From: Dentipellis sp. KUC8613
Lineage: Eukaryota > Basidiomycota > Agaricomycetes > Russulales > Hericiaceae
Direction: 5' to 3'
DNA: 64,000 nucleotides
Assembly (NCBI GenBank): GCA_002286715.1
Contig: NSJX01000005.1
Location: 157,213-221,212, forward strand
Position numbers and translations under genes: made by a program. Below the pieces are notes generated by a model. The model made no database searches. It saw only the letters and a program-made list of their open reading frames with translations, and was not told the DNA's origin. Each line of letters starts with the position of its first letter. The stretch's first letter is position 1. Positions 22,601 to 35,047 of this stretch are shown here, piece after piece.

Positions 22601-24203
22601 CAATGCGGAGGTTATCTACGGTGACACGGATTCTGTCATGGTGAAATTCGGGCCTACAGAACTAGAGAAAGTCATGACAATGGGTAAAGCAACTCGGAGT
22701 GTATAGCTTCGTTCCTTGATTGAAACGTTTCAATCAGGTAGCGAAGCGGCCGACTTCGTGACGCAGAAGTTTATCAAACCCATCAAGCTCGAATTCGAGA
22801 AGGTGTATTTCCCTTACCTGCTCATCAGCAAAAAGCGTTATGCTGGCTTGTACTGGACAAGGCCCGAGAAGTATGACAAAATGGATTCGAAGGGTATCGA
22901 GGTGGGATTCACATTTTCACGACATAGGTCAGGAATTGACGAAAGAAAATCAGACTGTTCGCAGAGATAACTGTCGCCTTGTCTCTACTGTCATTGAGAC
23001 TTGTTTGCACAAGATGCTCATCGACCGAGATGTGAAGGGCGCCGAGGAGTGCGTTGCTTTCGTCCTTGCATTGGGCGATCGTTACTAATAGTCGATTCCC
23101 AGCTACACAAAGCAGATTATTTCAGACTTGCTTCAAAATAGGGTCGACATGTCGCAACTCGTGATCACAAAGGCTCTTGCGAAAGCAGGTATGCTACCCA
23201 GGCAGGGTTTTTGATGCGTGGTCGATTCACTCACAAATATCAGATTATGTTGGAAAGCAGGCTCATGTTGAGCTTGCTGAACGCATGAAGCAACGAGATG
23301 CAGGTAATTGTGTTATGCATGTTGCGCAAAGATTGCCACTAAATGTCCGACCCAGGTTCTGCGCCAGCTCTAGGAGATCGTGTCGCGTATGTTATCATCA
23401 AGGGAATGAAAGGTATTTTCCCGTCCTGCTACCTTCTATCCCACATCTGATGAAATTTCAGGCGCCGCGGCGTACGAGAAATCCGAGGATCCTATCTACG
23501 TTCTAGAGAACAACATCCCAATCGACACGAAGTATTACCTCGAGAATCAGCTGTCAAAACCTCTGATGCGTATCTTCGAACCCATCCTCGGCGAGAAGGC
23601 TTCGTCTTTGCGTTGGTGTCGTTGTTTTCCTCCCTCGTTTGGCTTTACTAACGCATTCCTTCTGCAGTTTCTGGCGATCACACACGGACGATCCAGATCG
23701 CCACTCCGACGGTTGGCGGTCTGATGAAGTTTGCTGTCAAGACTGTCACATGCCTCGGGTGTAAGACCCCGTTGCGAGCTAACAACAGCATCAAGGGTTA
23801 GTGCAGGCTCATCTAGATAAATGAGAGGCCGCTGACCTCCGTTTCAGACGGTGCTGTGTGCAATAATTGCCGTCCAAAACTTGGAGAGCTGTACCAGAAA
23901 CAGGCATGTTCCTTGTCAAGAGCTCTATCATTTTCGGCTAATCATCTCGAATAGATCTTCACAACATCCGAGCTTCAAGTTAGGTTCTCACGTTTATGGA
24001 CGCAATGTCAGCGCTGCCAAGGGTCACTTCATCAGGTGTGCAGTATTCATATTCTCCTCTGAGCCCTTCCCAATGACCATCTACGGCAGGACGTCCTTTG
24101 CACAAGCAGAGATTGCCCAATCTTCTACATGAGGAAAAAGGCGCAAAAGGATGTCGAAGATGCTGGAGCAGTCCTGGAACGTTTCGATCACGAAGTCTGG
24201 TAA
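19644..24203 (+). CDS. POL3: DNA polymerase delta catalytic subunit
   Basis: This is the B-family replicative polymerase for the lagging strand, with proofreading exonuclease. A basic N terminus ([11 protein letters not shown]) is a likely nuclear signal. Exonuclease motifs are present: Exo [14 protein letters not shown], Exo [16 protein letters not shown] and Exo III VYCLKDAYLP. Polymerase motifs A ([17 protein letters not shown]), B ([16 protein letters not shown]) and C ([13 protein letters not shown]) carry the metal-binding Asp residues. The C-terminal CysA zinc module (CLGCKTPL...CNNC) and CysB iron-sulfur module (CQRCQ...[12 protein letters not shown]) are both intact. The end is LERFDHEVW. 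The gene is broken by about 20 short introns, so the unspliced frames look fragmentary, but all domains are in order and none is disrupted. Confidence 0.97.
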
Positions 24204-24473
24204 TCCTGCAGAGCCTTGCGTCTTGGAACTCACTGTGTACTATGACACTTGCATATTTTAAATTATACCGCCTAATGATACCAATTTAGATATATCCCAG
24301 CCATCTGCGATAGCCTTGCTTGCACAGGAAATGTTATTGCTATGGGCATCTATTGCAGTGGTGGGATGACACTCGAAGGGTGTCAACCAGACATATGCAA
24401 GGAAAGAAGACGTGGTATGTGAAGGCTCGACGAAGGGAGCGTCATGTATGAAAATCAGTGTCTCGAAAAGCTT

Positions 24474-26724
24474 TCACACCTGGACTGTATTCGTTATCGC
24501 GACCTTTGCCGGCACATACTTGGATTTCGACCGCAAGTAAGCGCCATACCTTTGATGCGTCAGTCCACAACTGGCTGGGAAAATGCAAAGCAGCTTGCCT
24601 TTGGAAGATGAATGGTATCGGCATCAACAGGATAGCAATACACCCAAGTAACGTTGAAGCCCATCGGGGGTTCAGCGTGATGAACATTTGGCGTGCGAAT
24701 AGCTGGAGAGGTTTTCGTCAACGGGGGTCGTGGCGTACAGGGTGAACAAGCCTACCGGAAATACCGCACTGAATATGCTTCGACAGACTGTCAAGGATAC
24801 CAGCGCAGAAGCCGCAACGAACAGGTACATGTCGACAACATAGTTAAAGAGAGAGAGCTGTAAAACCACTGCGGTCAGCCACTGGTAGGTAATATAGGGT
24901 CAGATGAACGTACGAAGATGCAGAAAATCCCGAGCCCCATCATTCCGCCGGCAAGCATCGGCGACCAGAACGAGATTGAAGGATATGATGTCCAACCGAA
25001 CCAGAAGAAAGATAGTGCGAAGAGAGGTGCCCCGAGCATCGTCATCTCCAAGCGACTTTCTGCCGGCACAGGCTCCGGAGCATAGTGCACCATAGATTTC
25101 TCGTAGCGAGGTTCGAAGAAAACAAGGTACTGGTAGCAATCGGTAAATGCTAAAGGTAGGAAAGGATATCTACAGCGAGCTCACTGTTATAACCCCTAGA
25201 ACACCGCCGACGAAAATAGGAAGGAACATTAAGCCCGAGATACCTAACAATGCGATGTATTCCGTATCAAAGCCGAAGTTCCCATGAGAAACGACTCACC
25301 AGCACTGAAATGATGTCCTTGAGTGAAAACAATGGGATATGCTTCAAAGAGCAGGTAGAGACAGCCGGACAGGAACTGCTAGAAATCAGCCATTATAGAT
25401 TCAGAATGGCGTTGTATGCGTACGCTCATGTACAGGTTCACTGCAATCAAGACAGGTTCTGAGAACAATATCTGGAAATGTTTCGCTATGACTCTTTCTG
25501 CTAGCTGCGCAATGTTCAGAGTCTGGATCTCCATAGGTGCGCGATATCGTTCATCTCCTGTGTCCTTGCGAAGTTTTCGAGCCTTTGACACAAGGATCTT
25601 AGGGCTGAGCGGAAGACAGCGTCAAGCGTGAACGATCCACGGCTTCAGAGGGACAGGGTGCTCACGCGTATGTCTCTGGTAGCTGGAACAGGATCATTAA
25701 GAAACATAGGCCAGACTGCAACTCAATCAGGTGAAGGATCTTGGGAGAAAGGGTCTATTAGGGACTCACGAAGATAGTCAGCACCCAGAAAATCCATTTC
25801 CATGAGACACCAGCTGTGGCAATCCACCCTCCAACTATCGGACCAAGGGCAGGGCCGGCAAAGGGTGTGACGGCGAAGATGACCATAGCCTTGCCCCGAG
25901 ACTTAGCATCCCATATGTCCCCGAGGACTGCGCTGCAACATCACATCAGGCTTTGTTGCAATTTCTGACCGAATGCATCCGTTCAGAACGCACCCACTGT
26001 TCGTCAATGGCGCTGCTGCGAAAGCGCCTCCGAGGAACCGAAAGACAAGGATAGATGCGGTGTTGGTGGAGAGAGCACAGCCGACTTGGAATCCCTGTGG
26101 AACGCTAATCGCATACGGCGTCTCCCAAAGATATATTAAGAGCTCACCGTGTACACCACAAATGTCGTTAAGAAAATCGGCCGGCGACCAACCTAACGCG
26201 AAGTGTCAGCAGGGGTAATCTCATCTATAAATTACTCTTACCTGTTCAGAAAGCGGGCCCCATAGTATGGGTCCAATGCAATAACCCGCCGTGAACAATG
26301 AAATAGTCAGAGTTGCTACCTCCGTCTCCATCCCGAACTGTTCTACCATCTGTGGTAACAGGTTTGATGGAGCAGAACTCGCGAATGTCCTGCCATGCGA
26401 TAAATCAGCCGACCCGATATACAAATTTTATAACGACACCCACGCGTTCAAGACTAGAATCCCGCTGATCAAAGTCAGATACCAGCGGTACATGTCAGAC
26501 CATGTCTAGAATGATAACATGAGTGCGAGGCCCGAAGATCAACTGAGGAAAAGATGACGCCAGACCTTTGGGTTCAGAGAGTCGTCGGGCGAAAACTCCA
26601 CGATGATCGTATCATCTTGGACTGAATATTCTGCGACAGCGACCACTTCTTTACTGTTGTCATCATCGACCTTCAACTGTTCAGCCATAGACGTTGTGTG
26701 GCTCTGGTGTTCTGCAAGAGTCAT
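24474..26724 (-). CDS. MFS drug/polyamine antiporter, tandem copy 1
   Basis: This is a 12-helix major facilitator of the DHA1 type, which exports drugs or polyamines against protons at the plasma membrane. The cytosolic N terminus ends IIVEFSPDDSLNPKV and helix 1 begins WSDMYRWYLTLISGI. Also seen are TFASSAPSNLLPQM, VGRRPIFL (motif A), PFAGPALGPIVGGWIA (antiporter motif C), FLSGCLYLLFEAYP and FFWFGWTSYPSISFW. It is the most diverged of three copies and its C terminus differs (SKYVPAKVAITNTVQV). One intron near 24550-24590 uses a GC donor (AAGgcaagc) where the sister copies use GT. No stop or frameshift was found after splicing. The substrate is unknown. Confidence 0.85.
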
Positions 26725-27796
26725 TGAAGCGGAGAGAGGGGGATAAACACCGACCTACAGTAGATATAGTGAACTCTCCTTATATCTTAATTCTAGCGCG
26801 GCATATCGTGTATTCCGTACGAGATGTGCAGAGAAATTCGAGAGCTTGATTTGTCACAGGACCATGAGGAGCCTTCTTCAAGAAGCCGATCGTAAAGATA
26901 GCATATGCAGTGCCAGCTGTGCGAACAAATGGTAGAGGGAGATCCTCGTTTCTCGCTATATTCTTAGACATGCGGGGGCCAATGTCCGTAGAACATCGCG
27001 AACGCATTGCATCTACAATGCTGCTTGATTTTTCAACGACCATTGATCTTCCATAAGACGTTATTGAAACTGGGCTGTATCGCATGTGGTAGGTCAAAAA
27101 TCAGTCAATTGTTTCCTGTTATCAAGGAGACGACTTACATCGTATCACATGGGATGATTCCAGTCGCTGCTTCGATCTCGTAACTTGAGAAGCACGCGCG
27201 GAACTTCCGACTTTCAGAGGACACAGCCACTGTCGTGCGAGTTGAAAAGAAACTGCGCAACACCCTTGGATACTTATGATGAGAGCGAGCTGCCGTCTAC
27301 CGGATGTTCCTTTCGAAAACTATATGGAGTAGTCTTATTACTAGAAGCAGTGGCAGCCTTGTGGAGCTCTTCGATTGGCCTGGCCAGTGCGGCATGACCT
27401 GAATCTTCGCAGTTCGGCGATTTCAGCGCCTGGCTGACTTCCGTTGCACATCGGAGACGCCGCAGACGCTTTTGAGGTGGGTTAGCGATTTTGGAAGAGG
27501 GACGTCCGACTTGAGAACGCGGCAATGAGAGAACAGGCTGCGGATTGCGTCATGGCGTAACTTTTTGTCGAATGTATCTATTTGAAGGCAGTGAATCTGA
27601 CCGCAAGGTGATGTGGTATTATTGTTGTCTAATTTGTAACTGTGAACCTGTATTGAAGGTAATACTATGACGAGCAGCTATAGCGATAAGTGAAGGGGTT
27701 AATGAACGAATGAATAGTGCAACGATAGCATAGTGAGATAACTTCGACAGGGCGAGCACCATTTCACGAACATGGCGCTCGCGGGGTTTGGTGCTT
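26725..27796. other. Intergenic between MFS copies 1 and 2
   Basis: The part near 26835-26880 matches the upstream regions of the other two copies (TTCGAG...TGATTTGTCA) but lacks their palindrome. The part near 27640-27790 is duplicated 3' flank also seen at about 31556-31710. No independent gene was seen. Confidence 0.5.
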
Positions 27797-30058
27797 CTAT
27801 GCTTCTACTGCCGTAGGCACGACAGGCTTGACCGGCACGTACTTGGACTTCGACCGCAAGTAAGGGCCATACCTCAAGAGGCGTCAAGACATATACATAC
27901 ACTTTAGAGACGCCTGAACAACTCACCTCTGGAATACGAACGGTATCGGCATCAAGAGAAGGGCAATGAAACCGAGTAGCGTCGATGCCCATCTGGGATT
28001 CATCGCGTCGAACATTTGACGTGCGAACAGCTGAAACAAGCTTCATCGATGCTGGCTGTGAGATGGATAGGCAAACATGTGCTCACCGGAAAGACTGCAC
28101 TGAACACACTACGGACAACTGTCAGTGATGCCAAAGCTGATGCTGCCACGAAAAGGTACGTGTCGATAACATAGTTGAAAAGGGACAGCTAGACGGACGA
28201 CGGAGGTGAGACATGGCATAGATCAAGCTGGGCGCCCTTACGAAAATGCAGAATATTCCAAGACCCATTAAACCACCTGCAAGCATTGGCGACCAGTACG
28301 AGATTGAGGGGTATGATGTCCAACCAAACCAGAAGAATGAGATCGCAAAAAGAGGGGCGCCCAACATCGTCATTTCCAATCGACTCTCCGCAGGCACCGG
28401 CTCCGGAGCATGCCGCACGACAAGCTTCTCGTAACGGGGTTCGAAGAATACAAGATACTAGTCGAATATGAGCAGATGATATAGAGGAGCAGTTGCACAG
28501 ATAACTCACGATGAGAACACCCAGAACACCACCAACAAATATGGGCAAGAACATCAAGCCCGATACGCCTAAAAACGATTCAGGAGCGAGTCAATATCAA
28601 CGGGATTTGCAGTTCGCGGTTCATGGCTCACCCGCATCGAAATGATGTCCCTCAGTAAAAACGATGGGATATGCTTCAAAAAGCAGATACAAACAGCCGG
28701 ATAGGAACTGTTCATTCTGTTCAATGGGAATCGTGAGCGAGGCCGTTGTCTACGTACACTCATATATGTGGTGACAACCATGAGCATCGGCTCTGCGAAC
28801 AAAATCTTGAAGGGTTTCGCGACGACGTTTTCGACCAGTTGCGCGAACTGCACATCGTCGATTTCTGTCTGAGCTCGATATCGCTCGTCGCCAGTGTCCT
28901 TCCGAAGTCCGCGAGCTTTAGCGACGAGGATTGTGGGACTAGCCGCCTTTTGTTATTCCATCTCTAAGGGCATATTGGAAGCGACTTACGGATGTGTTTC
29001 AGGCAACGAAAGAAGAACAAGGAGAAAGCATGCGCCAGCCTGTAATCTGATGAGTTACCGGATATGGGGCACTGATGAAATAAATGCCTACGAAGATAGT
29101 CAACACCCAGAAAAGCCACCTCCATGTGACACCGGCAGTGGAAATCCATCCTGCAACCGTTGGCCCAAGAGCTGGGCCGGCGAACGGCGTCACAGCAAAA
29201 ATCACCATGGCTCTGCCGCGTGTTTTTGCATCCCATATATCCCCGAGAACAGCACTGTCAGTTAGATCAGAACCAAATTGCCTGCAGAACAGTTTCGTCG
29301 AGATCGGGGAGGATACTACATACCCGCTGTTCGTCAACGGCGCTGCCGCAAAAGCACCCCCAAGAAACCGGAAGACGAGAATGGAGGCAGTGTTCTTCGA
29401 GAGAGCGCAGCCGACTTGAAACCCCTATTTTTGAATGCAACCGTGAATATGAGAATCTCCTCCCAAAAGAAACTTGGCTGACCGTGTACACAAAAAACGT
29501 TACGAGGAAGACGGGACGACGGCCGACCTGAATGAGATAGCTTTAGAAAGATGCAGCGAGTCGAGATACCGATCTCACTTGTTCCGAAAGTGGACCCCAG
29601 AATATGGGACCAATGCAATAACCAGCCGTGAAGAGTGAGATGGTCAAGGTGGCTACTTCGGTGCCCATATCGAATTGCTCCATCATCTGTGGAATGACGC
29701 CTGACGGAGCAGAACTCGCAAATGTCCTAACACATGGTTGTGTATCTTGATGGCACAAAGATATAAATATGGCACTCACGCGTTCAGCACCAGAAGACCG
29801 CTGACCACAGTGAGGTACCAGCGGTACAAACTGGACCACATCTATCGCCAAGACATGAGGGCAATCGAGCCAGTGCACCGCAAGAGTATGACGTACCTTC
29901 GGGTTCAGAGGGTCAGAATCCGAGAACTCGACAAGGATGATTTCATCGTTGCTCAAGTTCTCCGGCGGACCGGTATACCCTTCCTTATCAACTTTGTCGC
30001 CGTTGATGTGTGGCTCCTCGATTATCGTGCTAGTGTGACTTGGTGGTGCAGAGGCCAT
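27797..30058 (-). CDS. MFS drug/polyamine antiporter, tandem copy 2
   Basis: The product starts MASAPPSHTSTIIEEPH and continues NDEIILVEFSDSDPLNPKV into helix 1. Family marks in order are TFASSAPSGVIPQMMEQFD, FTAGYCIGPIFWGPLSEQ, VGRRPVFL, AVLGDIWDAKTRGRAM, PFAGPALGPTVAGWIS, FLSGCLYLLFEAYPIV, SRLEMTMLGAPLFAIS and FFWFGWTSYPSISYW. The end is SKYVPVKPVVPTAVEA. About nine short introns are shared in position with the other copies. An in-frame ATG lies further upstream (30121); the one at 30058 was chosen because copy 3 has the equivalent MASGPPSHASTIIEEP start. Export of a toxic or plant-derived compound is a reasonable guess only. Confidence 0.88.
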
Positions 30059-31710
30059 TTCACGGGACGGTGGGGATAAAAGGTAGGAATGTTGCGAGGG
30101 AATAGTAATGATAGACCTCATCTCGCTTTATGTACCACTATGAATTCAATAGCAGGGATCTTCGAGGACCTGATTTGTCAGAGGGCCCGTCACGGGCCCC
30201 TCGCTTTAGTTTAGAACCCGCTGACGAGTACAGAGTGTCGCAAGGAGTTTCCTCCGTGCGAAGAGTAAGCCGATGTTGGTGACAGCAAACTGAAAGAACC
30301 TACTCAAGGAATCTCACTTTGGAGTCAGGTCTTGATTTCTCATACGTCAAGTATACAAACGACGCTATGCTTGTATGCAGGGAAAAGATGGGACGTAGGT
30401 GTTTTCAATATATTATTAGATGAGAACATGACGCTTACGATGTAGCCTGTGTTTGCCGCTCTGTGTTGAAGTGTTTGATTTGAGGCTTCGTGGAGTCTGT
30501 GCCTGACACACCTCCCGGTCAAAACGCTTGGATATTGCGAAGCACAATCGCATGGTGATATCTCCCGTTGTGTGTAATAACTATTGCGTCGATTATTGCT
30601 TTCACATAAGTATGATACTTACGCGGAAGTCTCGGCCGCCATGACGCACAGCCACTGCAGTACACTTAGATCCAAGAGCCATTCATACCCGCAGTCTGCC
30701 CCCCCAATTGATTGGGATGAACGTTGCCAATGCCGACAGCGAACACCCAATGTGCGAGTCGTCTCGTCCTCTGTTGTTGTTGTTATCTGACGATCCGGTC
30801 CTGACGAGTCGAACGCTTGTTGAACTGGTAAAAGTGAGGCAGATTGCAAATACAGTGTATGTTGGGCATACCTAGGGTGAAGAGAAAGAACTTGAAGGAG
30901 AATTCCTGTCTTCGCAAAGACACAGATTTAGGGCCTACCTCCGACCAAGTCGACACCACAATAATTGGGCGTAACCCCTTTATCCCGCACGGAACACTGA
31001 GGATTCTACAGGATTCTTTAAGCGCTTGGTATCCAGGAGGAGAAATTGAAGTGAGGAGTCTTGAAGAACGGAGAAAGACAGCTGATGAACAGGAACAGGT
31101 CCGGCCCGATAAGTTGGACGATTGGTCCTCCCGAATTTTGGTTAGCAGTTTTCTATATATAGACAAATCTTTCGAATTTCGACTGATTCGTCCGCCTGCC
31201 AGTGCATGGCCGCCAAGCACAGTAACGAGGAGTTTGATAATCCACTACCCATCCGACCCTTCTACTTACACTGAACCGCCTATCCAAGCTGCCGCCGACG
31301 GCCCCCGCTGGATATACGGATAGGTTCTTTGCGACATGTTCACCGGCGCTCAGACATGATGCTGTAGGGCGGTTACAGCGTTCTTGTCTTCACGAGTGCC
31401 GTAATTGGCCAGACGTGCAGACATTCTCCAATCTCCAGTTTGGGGTCTTGCTGAGTGCATTTGACGAGATTAGACTGACATGACAGCTGCGACGGAAGTT
31501 CTCCCAACTCAAAGGGTCTAAACGGTGTGGCATTATTGGTGTCCATTCCGCCCAATGTGAACCTGTAGGGTAATGATATGACAAGCAAGTATTGCGACAA
31601 ATGCAGGAGTCAATGAAGGAATGAATGATGTGGCGAAAACATGTGAGATAGATTTGGAACAAGCGAGCGCAAATGTTACGAACATGGCGCCCAAAGGGTG
31701 TAAAGTGCTT
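30059..31710. other. Intergenic between MFS copies 2 and 3
   Basis: About 1.65 kb. The segment up to about 30690 is duplicated upstream of copy 3 (for example GACTGAAAGAACCTACTC and GGCCGCCATG...CACAGCC). The 31556-31710 part is the shared 3' flank. A 159-codon plus-strand ORF at 30844-31323 has no recognisable domain and no duplicate in the other units, and is not called a gene. Confidence 0.5.
30183..30199. promoter_or_regulatory. Palindrome with CCG-N3-CGG upstream of MFS copy 2
   Basis: GGGCCCG-TCA-CGGGCCC is a perfect inverted repeat with 7-base arms, about 125 bases before the start codon. Its centre CCG-TCA-CGG is an everted CGG repeat, the type of site bound by Zn2Cys6 fungal regulators. 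The equivalent place before copy 3 keeps the same architecture. Confidence 0.55.
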
Positions 31711-33955
31711 CTACGCCTCCGTCATCGCAGGCATGGCGGGTTTGACCAGTACTGGCACATACTTGGACTTCGACCGCAGGTAAGGGCCGTACCTTGAAAA
31801 TCATCAGGCGACACGTTTGATTCATAGAGCTCACAAGACTCACTTCCGGAACACGAATGGCGTCGGCATGAGAAGAATGGCAACAAACCCGAGTAGTGTC
31901 GAGGCCCATCGGGGGTTCATTGCGTCGAACATTTGACGTGCAAACAGCTAGCGGGAGCTTAAGTAAGGCGAGTCATAGAAGAAATGACAACATACTTACC
32001 GGAAAGGCTCCGCTAAACAAGCTACGGAACACTGTCAGCGACGCCAGAGCCGACGCCGCCACGAAAAGGTATGTGTCGATAACGTAGTTAAAGAGAGACA
32101 GCTAGATGGACGACTAGTATGAGACACGAGTCGTATAAGGAAGACAGACAGGCTTACGAATATGCAGAAAATTCCAAGCCCCATCATTCCGCCCGCAAGC
32201 ATTGGTGACCAGTACGAGATTGAAGGGTATGACGTCCAACCGAACCAGAAGAATGAGATTGCAAAGAGAGGGGCGCCTAGCATCGTCATTTCTAATCGGC
32301 TCTCCGCAGGGACAGGCTCCGGAGCATGCAGTTCGACGAGCTTCTCGTAACGTGGTTCAAAGAATACGAGGTACTACTCAGAAATTAGCAAATGAGGGAC
32401 GGCATAGCTGCAAATAACTCACGATCAGGACACCCAGAACCCCACCAATGAAGATCGGGAGGAACATCAACCCCGATACACCTAACGATGCGGGGGTGGG
32501 TGAATATCGATCATCAGAAGAATCCTCGAGAACCGTGTTGATAGCTTACCGGCATCCATATGATGTCCCTCAGAAAAGACGATAGGGTATGCTTCGAACA
32601 GCAGATACAAACAACCGGACAAGAACTGATGGAAACTGAGCGACGAGGTTAATGAGCATGGGCATTGCCTACGTACGCTCGTGTAGAGAGTGACGACAAT
32701 GAGCATTGGTTCCGCAAACAAGATCTTGAAGGGTTTTGCTACAACGTTCTGAACCAGTTGCGCAAACGACACTTCATCTATCTCTGACTTGGCACGATAC
32801 CGCTTATCGCCAGTATCGTTTCGAAGTTTGCGCGCTTTGGAGGCAAGGATTGTGGGACTACCGTCAGTCAGTAATCTGAACTAAATGACGTGACCTTTGC
32901 AGTGACTCACGCATATGTCTCGGGCAAGGTGAAAAGAATGGCGAGGAAGCAAACTCCAGCCTGTGACCTGATGAGCCACCAGTTCTGGGACACTGATCAG
33001 ATACAAACTCACAAAGATTGTTAATACCCAGAAGAGCCATCGCCATGTGACACCAGCGGTGGCAATCCACCCGGCAACCGTGGGTCCTAAAGCGGGACCA
33101 GCGAAGGGAGTCACGGCGAAAATCACCATGGCTCTACCACGGGTTCTCGCATCCCATATATCTCCGAGTAGTGCTCTGCGAATGGTATCAGAAGTCCGCA
33201 ATGCAATTTCATCTAGAAGGGACGCACCCGCTGTTCGTCAGTGGCGCCGCCGCAAATGCGCCCCCCAAAAAGCGAAAGACAAGAATGGAGGCCGTGTTCT
33301 TCGACAGTGCACAACCAACTTGGAAGCCCTATTTCCGATGATTATAATAAGCACTGACCCTGCGATTCAATAGAAATAGTTACTGTGTAGACGAAGAACG
33401 TCACGATGAAGATCGGGCGACGGCCGAACTTAATGAACTGGTATTAGCAGTGAGATACGATTGGTTGAGATATTGGTCGCACTTGTTCCGAGAGCGGACC
33501 CCACAGAATAGGACCAATGCAATAACCAGCCGTGAAGAGTGAGATAGTCAGGGTAGCTACTTCAGTGCCCATTCCGAATTGCTCCATCATCTGTGGAATG
33601 ACGCCTGACGGGGCAGAACTCGCAAATGTCCTAACACACAATTGGGTATACTGACGGCATGCCAAGGTCAAGATGGCACTTACGCATTCAGCACGAGTAC
33701 CCCGCCGACCATAGTGACATACCAGCGATACAAGCCGGACCACGTCTGCGGTCATAGGTTAGGACCATGGAGATAGGCTGTTATAAGGCGGCGACGCACC
33801 ATCGGATTCAGAGGATCATTTTCCGAGAACTCGACAAGGATTGTTTCGTCATTGTCCGGATCCTCCAGATCGGCGTCACCTTCTTTACCGGCCCTGCGCT
33901 CGACCCTCGGTTCCTCGATTATCGTGCTCGCGTGGCTCGGTGGTCCCGATGCCAT
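31711..33955 (-). CDS. MFS drug/polyamine antiporter, tandem copy 3
   Basis: This copy is closest to copy 2. It starts MASGPPSHASTIIEEPRVE and continues DETILVEFSENDPLNPMV. It keeps TFASSAPSGVIPQMMEQFG, LGDIWDARTRGRAM, PFAGPALGPTVAGWIA, the FFWFGWTSYPSISYW segment, and the C-terminal SKYVPVLVKPAMPAMTEA. Intron positions match copy 2. The frame is intact after splicing. Start and stop codons sit about 3.9 kb from those of copy 2, which sets the duplication unit. As for the other copies, a proton-coupled exporter at the plasma membrane is the family expectation and the substrate is not known. Confidence 0.88.
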
Positions 33956-34090
33956 TTCGCCGTGTTGGATGGTGGGGATTAAGGACAGGTAATTTACGAG
34001 GGAACCGTAGGGCCCTCGTCGGTCCTTATGTAGGACCACGAATTCTACGTATACTTTGCGGGGTGTTTTCGAGAATCTGATTTGTCAGAA

Positions 34091-34105
34091 GGCCCGCTAC
34101 GGGCC
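34091..34105. promoter_or_regulatory. Palindrome with CCG-N3-CGG upstream of MFS copy 3
   Basis: GGCCCG-CTA-CGGGCC has 6-base arms and the same CCG-N3-CGG core as the site before copy 2, at nearly the same distance from the start codon (about 135 bases). The spacer differs while the arms are kept. Confidence 0.55.
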
Positions 34106-34766
34106 CCTTTCCTGGGCCTGGAAGCGGCATGAAGAGGACACCTTCATCTTCACCAAAAAGTTCCTTCTGTGTGTAAATCGTGAGCCGATGATGGCCCAGG
34201 AGACTGAAAGAACCTACTCGAGAACCATGATTATGAATCTAGGCCTTGATCTTTCGTACCGCCTGCGCAAGACGTTACATATACCCGTATAGTCCCTGTA
34301 TACATGGAGCTGGAAGATAAATCCTTCACAAAGCCGCGGCGCCATATGAGTAAACGATGCTTACGTTGCAGCCTATACTTGCCGCCCTGCTGTTCCAGGC
34401 TGCCAGCCAAAGCACTTGAATGGTCGAAGGCCAATCGCGTGCCAAGACTGTTCACTTTGATGTAATACCAGATGAGTTGGGTTGTTGGATTCGAAAACTT
34501 GCACGGGAGCTTCGGCCGCCATGTCGCACAGCCGCTGCAACGTGGTCCGGGCCGTCTAGTGCTGCACCAATGCTGACAACAAGCAAAGTAGCCGCCTTCA
34601 ACCGATTAGCATGATATTTTCCTGCAGTCTTGACGGGCCAATACAACAGCTCGGTCCAGCATTTTTGTAGTTCATGGTTGTTGGCAAGGCAGACTGGGTG
34701 ATTGAGAAGTGAAGGCGCCTTCTCACGGCCTTAGCCACACTGACAACTACTTACCGCGCGCTGCGC

Positions 34767-34798
<32 letters not shown>
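34767..34798. repeat. TTAC microsatellite
   Basis: About eight uninterrupted copies of the 4-base unit TTAC lie in the intergenic region. Confidence 0.95.
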
Positions 34799-35003
34799 GC
34801 GATTTAAGGCAATACACGACTACAATTTTATTCACAGTCTATTTAGTTCCTCTCCTTCCATACGTCCTGAGATCACTGAAAATCAGTATTTATCGACTGT
34901 TTGCTCCTTGCACGGTCTGCTTTCCATGGGAATAGCTAGAACAATTATTGGAGGTTTCAACGTTGGCGAGGGAAGGTCACGTGTAAGCGCGCAACACGAG
35001 GGA

Positions 35004-35009
35004 ACGCGT
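35004..35009. promoter_or_regulatory. ACGCGT (MCB) just upstream of CND2
   Basis: A single perfect MluI cell-cycle box 39 bases before the start codon of a mitotic chromosome gene. One hexamer alone could be chance. Confidence 0.4.
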
Positions 35010-35047
35010 TGCGTCACGGCGTGACTCTTTGTTGGACGTGAACCACG

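Larger units (their letters stand above)
33956..35047. other. Intergenic between MFS copy 3 and CND2
   Basis: The left 600 bases are the duplicated MFS upstream region. A tetranucleotide repeat lies at 34767-34798. The last 70 bases contain an ACGCGT. No gene was seen. Confidence 0.5.

Noticed and set aside
24474..26724. MFS copy 1 as a pseudogene
   Set aside because: The apparent break near 24560 is resolved by a GC-AG intron, and all membrane segments and motifs stay in frame.
30844..31323. 159-codon ORF between MFS copies 2 and 3
   Set aside because: No domain and no counterpart in the other duplicated units. It may be real but cannot be supported.
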